A stretch of DNA of 64,000 nucleotides, taken from the NCBI GenBank assembly GCA_026398875.1, contig JAPLSB010000019.1, positions 372,001 to 436,000 on the forward strand, read 5' to 3'. The position numbers and the translations under genes were made by a program. Source of the DNA: Gammaproteobacteria bacterium (GTDB lineage Bacteria; Pseudomonadota; Gammaproteobacteria; Nevskiales; Nevskiaceae). Below the pieces are notes generated by a model. It did not search any database. It was given only the letters and a program-made list of their open reading frames with translations, and was not told where the DNA came from. Shown here piece after piece: positions 58,588 through 64,000 of the stretch (position 1 is its first letter; every line of letters starts with the position of its first letter).

Positions 58588-59817
58588 TCACTTGCCCTTC
58601 GGCTTCGAATCAGACGCCGCCACCGGCTCATCCTTCGCTTCGCGAATCCTGGAACCCGGCTGCAAACGGTACTGGCCGTCGATGACGATGCGCTCGCCAT
58701 CGTTCAGGCCGCCGGCGAGCAGCGCCGAACCGTTTTCGCTGCGGGCGATCTTGATGTCGCGCTTTTCGGCAACCGCTTCGCCCTTGTCGTTCTTGCCGAC
58801 CACATAGACGAAGTCGCCGTCCGGGCCACGCTGCACGGCGTTGGCGGGAATCACCAGACCGTTGGCCTCGGTCCGTACCAGCAGCCGCATGTTGACGAAC
58901 TGGCCCGGCCACAAGGCCTTGTCGTCATTGGCGAACGTCGCCTTCATGCGGATGGTGCCGGTGCTCTGGTCGATCTGGTTGTCGATCACCGTCAGCTCGC
59001 CATGGGCCAGCTGCTTGGCGTTGTCGCGATCGAAGGCCAGCACCGACAGCCCCTGTCCGCCAGCGGCCCGGATGTCGCCGAGGCTCTGCTCGGGCAAGGT
59101 GAACAGCACCGAAATCGGCCGGATCTGGGTCACTACCACGAGACCGCCGGTGGTGCCGGCATCGACGAGATTGCCGACATCGACCAGCCGCAAGCCGGTG
59201 ACACCGCTGATCGGCGCCATGACCCGCGCGAAGCCCACCGAGATACGGGCGTTCTGCACCGCCGCCTCGCTGGCCTTCACGCTGGCTTCGAGCTGGGCCA
59301 CCGTCTGCGCCTGGGTGTCGAGCTGCTGCTTCGACACGTAGCCATCGCCGACCAGCTCTCGGAAGCGCTGCAGGTCGCGCCGCGCGGTGTTCAGCAGCGC
59401 TTCGTTCTGCGTCTTCTGGGCCAGCGCCTGCTGCAGCTGGGCGTCGAAGCTGCGCGGATCGATCTGTGCCAGCAGATCGCCCTTGTTCACTTCCTGGCCT
59501 TCGTGGAACGCGACCGACATCAGCTGGCCGCTGACCTGCGGCCGCACGGTCACCGTATTGAACGCCTGGACCGTGCCGAGGCCATCGAGGTAGATCGGCA
59601 CGTCGCGACGGGCCACCGCACCCAACGCCACCGGAATCGGGGCATCGAAGTCGCCGCCGCGGCGCCCGCGCCGGCCGCCGGCGCCGCCACCGGCGCCCGC
59701 TTCGGCAGAGACGGCCGCCGCAGCGTCGCCCTCGACCGCCGGCTGACGCACGAAAATCCACCACCCGAGTACGGCGATCACGCCAAGACCCAGCGCGAAC
59801 GCGACGACTCTGCGCAT
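58588..59817 (-). CDS. mdtA: RND periplasmic adaptor, MdtA-like
   Basis: A 409-residue membrane fusion protein starting with ATG. An N-terminal anchor (VVAFALGLGVIAVLGWWIFV) is followed by a Gly-rich basic linker (GAGGGAGGRRGRRGGDF), a lipoyl pair (VRPQVSGQLMSVAFHEGQEV and VMAPISGVTGLRLVDVG), a coiled-coil hairpin, and the beta-barrel and membrane-proximal domains. It heads the pump operon. It should link the MdtBC pump to a TolC-type channel; none is encoded beside it, so another outer-membrane protein must serve. Confidence 0.9.
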   Translation of the reverse strand: MRRVVAFALGLGVIAVLGWWIFVRQPAVEGDAAAAVSAEAGAGGGAGGRRGRRGGDFDAPIPVALGAVARRDVPIYLDGLGTVQAFNTVTVRPQVSGQLMSVAFHEGQEVNKGDLLAQIDPRSFDAQLQQALAQKTQNEALLNTARRDLQRFRELVGDGYVSKQQLDTQAQTVAQLEASVKASEAAVQNARISVGFARVMAPISGVTGLRLVDVGNLVDAGTTGGLVVVTQIRPISVLFTLPEQSLGDIRAAGGQGLSVLAFDRDNAKQLAHGELTVIDNQIDQSTGTIRMKATFANDDKALWPGQFVNMRLLVRTEANGLVIPANAVQRGPDGDFVYVVGKNDKGEAVAEKRDIKIARSENGSALLAGGLNDGERIVIDGQYRLQPGSRIREAKDEPVAASDSKPKGK

Positions 59818-60058
59818 GCTGTGTTGCTCCGAATATCGACAGGGGAAGCGGTCGGTGCCTGCGTTTTCAGGACCACGCCGCGGCCGCTTTGACGCCCTGT
59901 TGCAAGGATGCGTTCAACCGAACGCGGAAAAGTTCTGCGGGTACCTTGCTTGACGGCCACCGACACCGGCAAGCCTCCGGCGCGTGAAGTTCGGTAACGA
60001 TGGGTGGCGCCGATCGGGCTTCGGCATACTGCCAGCCTTCTCCTCACAGGATCGACAC

Positions 60059-60991
60059 GTGGCCGGTTCCAGCCTCTTCATGCTGATCGATGACATCGCG
60101 ACCTTGCTCGACGATGTATCGGTGATGACCAAGGTCGCCGCACAAAAGACTGCCGGCGTGCTCGGCGATGATCTGGCGCTGAACGCGCAGCAGGTCAGCG
60201 GCGTGGCTGCCGAGCGCGAACTGCCGGTGGTCTGGGCGGTGGCCAAGGGCTCGTTCATCAACAAGCTGATCCTGGTGCCCTCGGCGCTGGCCCTGAGCGC
60301 GTTCCTTCCGGTGCTGGTCAAGCCGCTGTTGATGCTCGGCGGCCTGTACCTGTGCTTCGAGGGCGTCGAGAAACTGGCTCACAAGTGGCTGCATCCGGCA
60401 GCGGAAGACGAAGCCCACCGCGCGGAACTGGTCAAGGCACTGGCCGATCCGGCGCTCGATGTCGTCGCCTACGAGCGCGACAAGATCAAGGGCGCTATCC
60501 GCACCGACTTTGTGCTGTCGGCAGAGATCATCGTCATCAGCCTTGGCACCGTTGCCGCAGCGACCTTGACCGAGCAGCTGGCCGTGCTGGCCGGCATCTC
60601 GGTGATCATGACGGTGGGCGTTTATGGCCTCGTCGGTGGCATCGTCAAGCTCGACGATGCGGGGCTTTACCTCAGCCGGCGCGCAAACAGCGCCGCGCAA
60701 CTGCTTGGACGCGGGCTGGTGCTGGCGGCACCCGAGCTGATGAAGACGCTGTCGGTGCTCGGCACGGTCGCGATGTTCCTGGTCGGCGGCGGCATCCTCG
60801 TGCACGGCATTCCCGGCGGTGAGGATGCGGTGCATCACCTGTTCGATGGCCTCGGCGCTGTCGTGGCGACGGTCGGCAGCATGGTCGCCAATGGCCTGGT
60901 CGGCGTGGTCGCTGGCGCTCTGGTGCTGGCAGTCGTGCAGCTGGGCGGCAAGCTGTTCGGTGGCAAGGGCAAGTCCGAAGCCGCTGGCTGA
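60059..60991 (+). CDS. DUF808 (YedI-like) membrane protein
   Basis: About 310 residues from the GTG at 60059, preceded by AGGA and giving the usual YedI start ([20 protein letters not shown]). The block [20 protein letters not shown] is highly characteristic. Several hydrophobic helices follow ([36 protein letters not shown], and three toward the C-terminus). The family is conserved but uncharacterised. It stands alone between the divergent pump operon and fhs. Confidence 0.88.
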   Translation: MAGSSLFMLIDDIATLLDDVSVMTKVAAQKTAGVLGDDLALNAQQVSGVAAERELPVVWAVAKGSFINKLILVPSALALSAFLPVLVKPLLMLGGLYLCFEGVEKLAHKWLHPAAEDEAHRAELVKALADPALDVVAYERDKIKGAIRTDFVLSAEIIVISLGTVAAATLTEQLAVLAGISVIMTVGVYGLVGGIVKLDDAGLYLSRRANSAAQLLGRGLVLAAPELMKTLSVLGTVAMFLVGGGILVHGIPGGEDAVHHLFDGLGAVVATVGSMVANGLVGVVAGALVLAVVQLGGKLFGGKGKSEAAG

Positions 60992-61068
60992 GCCGCCGAC
61001 GGCCGCGCGGCTGCGCTTATGATTCCGGTGGTTCCGCGCGCGTCCGCGCCCTCACTCCGACGATCCTC

Positions 61069-62748
61069 ATGTCCAGCGATATCGAGATTGCCCGCGCCGC
61101 TCGCCTGAAGCCGATCATCCCGCTGGTGCAGGACCGGCTCGGCATTCCGGCCGAGGCGATGGAGCCGTACGGCCACTACAAGGCCAAGCTGTCGCTGGAT
61201 TACATCGCCAGCCTGCGTGACCGCCCGGACGGCCGGCTGGTGCTGGTCACCGCGATCACCCCGACACCGCCCGGCGAAGGCAAGACGACGACCACCGTCG
61301 GCCTTGGCGATGCGCTGAACCGGATCGGCAAGCGCGCCATCACCTGCGTGCGCGAGCCCTCGCTCGGCCCCTGCTTCGGCATGAAGGGCGGCGCCACCGG
61401 CGGCGGCCAGAGCCAGGTGCTGCCGATGGAGGACATCAACCTCCATTTCACTGGCGATTTCCACGCGATCGCGCTGGCCAACAACCTGCTGTCGGCGATG
61501 CTCGATAACCACATCCACCACGGCAATGCCCTCGCCATCGACGTGCGGCGCATCACCTGGAAGCGCGTCGTCGACATGAACGACCGCGCACTGCGCGACA
61601 TCGTGGTGTCGCTCGGCGGACCCGCCAACGGCTACCCGCGCGAGGACGGCTTCAACATCGTGGTTGCTTCCGAAGTGATGGCGATCCTGTGTCTGGCGAC
61701 CTCGCTTGCGGACCTGAAGGCAAGGCTCGGGCGGATCGTCGTCGCGTCGACTCGCGACGGTATGCCGGTCACCGCGAAAGATCTGAAATGCGATGGCGCG
61801 ATGGCCGCGCTGTTGAAGGATGCGATCAAGCCGAACCTGGTCCAGACCCTTGCCGGCAACCCAGCGATCATCCACGGCGGGCCGTTCGCGAACATTGCCC
61901 ACGGCTGCAACTCGGTGATCGCGACCCAGACGGCGCTGAAGCTCGGTGACTATGTGGTGACCGAGGCCGGCTTCGGCGCCGATCTGGGCGCCGAGAAGTT
62001 CATCGACATCAAATGTCGCCAGGCCGGCCTGAAGCCGGCTTGCGCAGTGATCGTCGCGACGGTGCGGGCGATCAAGTTCCATGGCGGTGTCGCGATGCCG
62101 GACATGGGCCGCGAAAACGTCGAAGCCGTGCGCGCTGGGCTGGCCAACCTGCAGAAGCACGTCAGCAATGTCCGCGAGGTCTATGGCCTGCCGTGCGTGG
62201 TGTCGATCAACCATTTCACGGCCGATACGGCGGCTGAACTGGCGGTGATCCGCGACGCCTGTGCAGCGATGGGCGTGGCCTGTGTCGAAGCCCGACACTG
62301 GGCCGACGGTGCAGCGGGCGCCGAAGCGCTGGCGCAGACCGTCGTCGCGCTGTGCGAAGCCAATGCCGCACCGGGTGCCACGCCGGTTTATGTCGATGAG
62401 CTGCCGCTGCTGGCCAAGATCGAAGCGGTGGCGACGCGCGTCTACGGGGCGTCCGGTGTCAGTGCCGACACCAAGGTCAAAAAGCAGCTGAAGGAATGGG
62501 CCGACGCCGGCTACGGCCACTTCCCGGTCTGCATTGCCAAGACCCAGTACTCGTTCTCGACCGACCCGAGTCTGAAAGGCGCACCCAGCGGCCATGTGCT
62601 GCCGGTGCGCGAGGTGCGGCTATCGGCCGGAGCCGGCTTCATCGTCGCCGTCTGCGGCGAGATCATGACCATGCCGGGCCTGCCGGCGCGACCGGCAGCG
62701 GAACTGATCGATGTCGATGCCGACGGCAATATCAGCGGGCTGTTCTAA
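61069..62748 (+). CDS. fhs: Formate-tetrahydrofolate ligase
   Basis: A 559-residue ATP-dependent enzyme making 10-formyl-THF from formate. The P-loop is in [20 protein letters not shown], and [20 protein letters not shown] follows, both signature stretches. The C-terminal [20 protein letters not shown] and ITMTMPGLP-like endings ([15 protein letters not shown]) are intact. It feeds one-carbon units to purine synthesis, in line with guaA/guaB elsewhere in the window. Length is normal. Confidence 0.97.
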   Translation: MSSDIEIARAARLKPIIPLVQDRLGIPAEAMEPYGHYKAKLSLDYIASLRDRPDGRLVLVTAITPTPPGEGKTTTTVGLGDALNRIGKRAITCVREPSLGPCFGMKGGATGGGQSQVLPMEDINLHFTGDFHAIALANNLLSAMLDNHIHHGNALAIDVRRITWKRVVDMNDRALRDIVVSLGGPANGYPREDGFNIVVASEVMAILCLATSLADLKARLGRIVVASTRDGMPVTAKDLKCDGAMAALLKDAIKPNLVQTLAGNPAIIHGGPFANIAHGCNSVIATQTALKLGDYVVTEAGFGADLGAEKFIDIKCRQAGLKPACAVIVATVRAIKFHGGVAMPDMGRENVEAVRAGLANLQKHVSNVREVYGLPCVVSINHFTADTAAELAVIRDACAAMGVACVEARHWADGAAGAEALAQTVVALCEANAAPGATPVYVDELPLLAKIEAVATRVYGASGVSADTKVKKQLKEWADAGYGHFPVCIAKTQYSFSTDPSLKGAPSGHVLPVREVRLSAGAGFIVAVCGEIMTMPGLPARPAAELIDVDADGNISGLF

Positions 62749-62784
62749 CCGTCACCCGCTCGCCTGTGGATCGGCTGGCGCGGA

Positions 62785-62811
62785 CTGGATACCGGCTTTC
62801 GCCGGTATGAC
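62785..62811 (-). repeat. Palindromic ATACCGGC repeat, copy 4
   Basis: CTGG, ATACCGGC, loop TTTC, GCCGGTAT, GAC, identical to the copy at 30146. It lies 36 bases after fhs and may act as a hairpin in its transcript. Confidence 0.85.
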
Positions 62812-62841
62812 TGTGGAAGATGGTCGCGTCCCTGTTCAGCC

Positions 62842-62868
62842 GTCATCCGGGCGAAAGCCGGAATCCAG
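62842..62868 (+). repeat. Palindromic repeat, diverged copy 5
   Basis: GTC, ATCCGGGCGAAAGCCGGAAT, CCAG: a variant of the same element, inverted relative to copy 4 and 30 bases from it. Confidence 0.75.
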
Positions 62869-62907
62869 CGCCATCAGCGCGAACGCTTCAGGCCGTCAAG
62901 GCTGCGA

Positions 62908-63468
62908 TCACCAGATCAGATCGTCCGGCACCTTGTAGTCCTTGTAAGGATCGTTTTCGTCGACCTTGTCGGACTCGCGGTTGATCGTGGCCACAGCATT
63001 CGGATCGCGCTCGCGAATCTTGTCGCCAACCGCAGCCGGCACCAGAAAGTAACGGCCTTCGCAGCGAGCAATCGCCAGCCGGCCGTCGATGATCTGCGTG
63101 CGCAGTTCCGGCGTTACCGGGATGCGGCGGATGTTGTTCTTGCGGTCAGTGAAGTTGTAGAGCATTTCGCTCGCCACCGGCGGCAGCTTGTTGGCTTCGA
63201 CCAGCTGCTTGATCTCGGCGTACTTCGCCTTCAGCGCCTGCTTTTCCTTGGCCTTTTCCATCAGCTCGCGATCCTTCGCGGCCTTGGCCTGACGCGCCGC
63301 TTCGGCGGCCTTCAGCGCTTCGGCATTCGGCGCCTGAGCGGTCACCGGCTTGCCATGATTGTGCTGGCCGCGCGGCTTGTCCTTGCCGGTGGCGGCCTGC
63401 GCCTTCTCGGCCTGCTTCTTGGTGATCAGACCGGCCTGCAGCAGCTGGTCGCGCAGCGAAAGACTCAT
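62908..63468 (-). CDS. DUF2058 (YaiL-like) protein
   Basis: A 186-residue protein from the ATG at 63468 (SLSLRDQLLQAGLITKKQAE), the standard start of the YaiL/DUF2058 family; the open frame further upstream runs through repeats. A Lys/Ala-rich charged helix (about 30-85) follows, then VASEMLYNFTDRKNNIRRIP and the closing DPYKDYKVPDDLIW. The family is nucleoprotein/polynucleotide-associated but of unknown role. It is a single-gene unit convergent with fhs, with the palindromic pair in between. Confidence 0.9.
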   Translation of the reverse strand: MSLSLRDQLLQAGLITKKQAEKAQAATGKDKPRGQHNHGKPVTAQAPNAEALKAAEAARQAKAAKDRELMEKAKEKQALKAKYAEIKQLVEANKLPPVASEMLYNFTDRKNNIRRIPVTPELRTQIIDGRLAIARCEGRYFLVPAAVGDKIRERDPNAVATINRESDKVDENDPYKDYKVPDDLIW

Positions 63469-63492
63469 GTCGTTGACTCGTGGAGCGTGGGA

Positions 63493-63945
63493 GCGGCGAC
63501 AAAAGCTTATCTCACGCGGAGAACGCGGAGGACGCAGAGAAAACTCGACAAGAAAAATCCTAGGCACAAAGGCACGAAGGTGAAAACCAAGGACACGAAG
63601 GGAGGCGACGCAAGGCTTTTCCTTTGTGCCCTTGCTGTTGCTGTTCTTCGTGCCGTTGTGCCCCGGAGCTTTTGGGGCTTGTCGATGACTAGCGCTTCGT
63701 GGGTGCGGCGACAAAAGCTTGTCTCACGCGGCGAACGCGGAGGACGTAGAGAAAAGCGACAAGAAAATCCGGAGCACAAAGGCACGAAGGTGAGAAGCAA
63801 GGACACGAAGGAAATCAGGAGAAGCTTTTCCTCTGTGTCCTTGCCTTGGCTGTCCTTCGTGCCTTTGTGCCCCGGAGCTTTGAGCTTTTCTCGCTTCCAG
63901 CTTTTCTCGCTTTCAGCTTTCCTCAGCGTTCTCCGCGTGAGCGAT
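63493..63945. repeat. Tandem composite repeat block
   Basis: Two degenerate direct copies, period about 212 bases (GCGGCGACAAAAGCTT at 63493 and 63705; TCTCACGCGG at 63510 and 63722). Each contains GCACAAAGGCACGAAGG and its inverted partner near 63645-63663 or 63854-63870. A final CGTTCTCCGCGTGAG lies at 63927-63941. The block matches the mdtB-mdtC gap at 54.9-55.2 kb. No gene is called here. Confidence 0.85.
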
Positions 63946-63967
63946 CGCTTTTCGGGCGCGTGCCCGC

Positions 63968-64000
63968 TCAGACCATCCGGTAATCGCGTTCGCGGAAGTT
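63968..64000 (-). CDS. C-terminal end of an unidentified gene (partial)
   Basis: A minus-strand frame enters from beyond the window and ends NFRERDYRMV before a TGA at 63970-63968. Only ten residues are visible, too few to identify. Its position just past the repeat block makes a real gene end plausible. Confidence 0.35.
   Translation of the reverse strand, partial: NFRERDYRMV

Noticed and set aside
60835..62595. 586-codon open frame antisense to fhs
   Set aside because: Shadow of the fhs reading frame; no ribosome binding site or homology was recognised.
63493..63945. Possible CRISPR array
   Set aside because: Only two copies with a ~212-base period and internal inverted repeats; CRISPR repeats are 23-47 bases with similar-length spacers, and no cas gene is present.

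Overview
The window is about 64 kb of GC-rich, densely packed bacterial DNA. The gene set (mdtABC-type RND pump, FimX-like protein, HtpX, EpmB-type aminomutase, RlmKL-type fused methyltransferase, exonuclease I, stand-alone RnfB next to endonuclease III) points to a gammaproteobacterium, most likely near Nevskiales/Xanthomonadales. That placement is inferred from gene content, not from a marker search. No rRNA, tRNA or CRISPR array was seen.

Layout. 1-4.3 kb: an ABC exporter with a degenerate ATPase domain, an HlyD adaptor and a TolC-like channel in one operon. 4.3-4.9 kb: a ParE/CopG-type toxin-antitoxin pair. 5.1-8.2 kb: a tightly coupled four-gene cluster of unknown function (lipoprotein, isoprenylcysteine-methyltransferase-like membrane protein, acyltransferase/cNMP-domain fusion, haem-oxygenase-like diiron protein). 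8.3-11.7 kb: DUF72 protein and an ada/2OG-oxygenase/alkB alkylation repair operon. 11.9-15 kb: Tat-exported PhoX-like and PhoD-like phosphatases. 15-16.2 kb: an AT-richer patch with an SGNH hydrolase. 16.2-21 kb: guaA, guaB and xseA. 21-27.3 kb: a reorganised yjbEFGH/gfc-type exopolysaccharide locus. 27.4-45.3 kb: mostly housekeeping genes (rlmL, dcd, apbC, sbcB, metG, rnfB, nth, epmB, fimX-like, htpX, parC), broken by a GIY-YIG gene set among palindromic repeats and by a second toxin-antitoxin pair.

45.3-48.2 kb: two paralogous small secreted proteins and a two-partner-secretion-like outer membrane barrel. 48.2-51 kb: MazG-acetyltransferase fusion, NUDIX hydrolase and metZ. 51.1-59.8 kb: a TetR regulator convergent with mdtA-mdtB-mdtC, whose intergenic gaps carry dispersed hairpin repeats. 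60-64 kb: DUF808 membrane protein, fhs, palindromic repeats, a DUF2058 protein and a tandem composite repeat, then the tail of an unidentified gene.

The least explained parts are the pseudo-ATPase exporter, the 5.1-8.2 kb cluster, the GIY-YIG/palindrome association, and the small secreted protein pair beside the TpsB-like barrel. Several families of intergenic inverted repeats are shared between distant sites.
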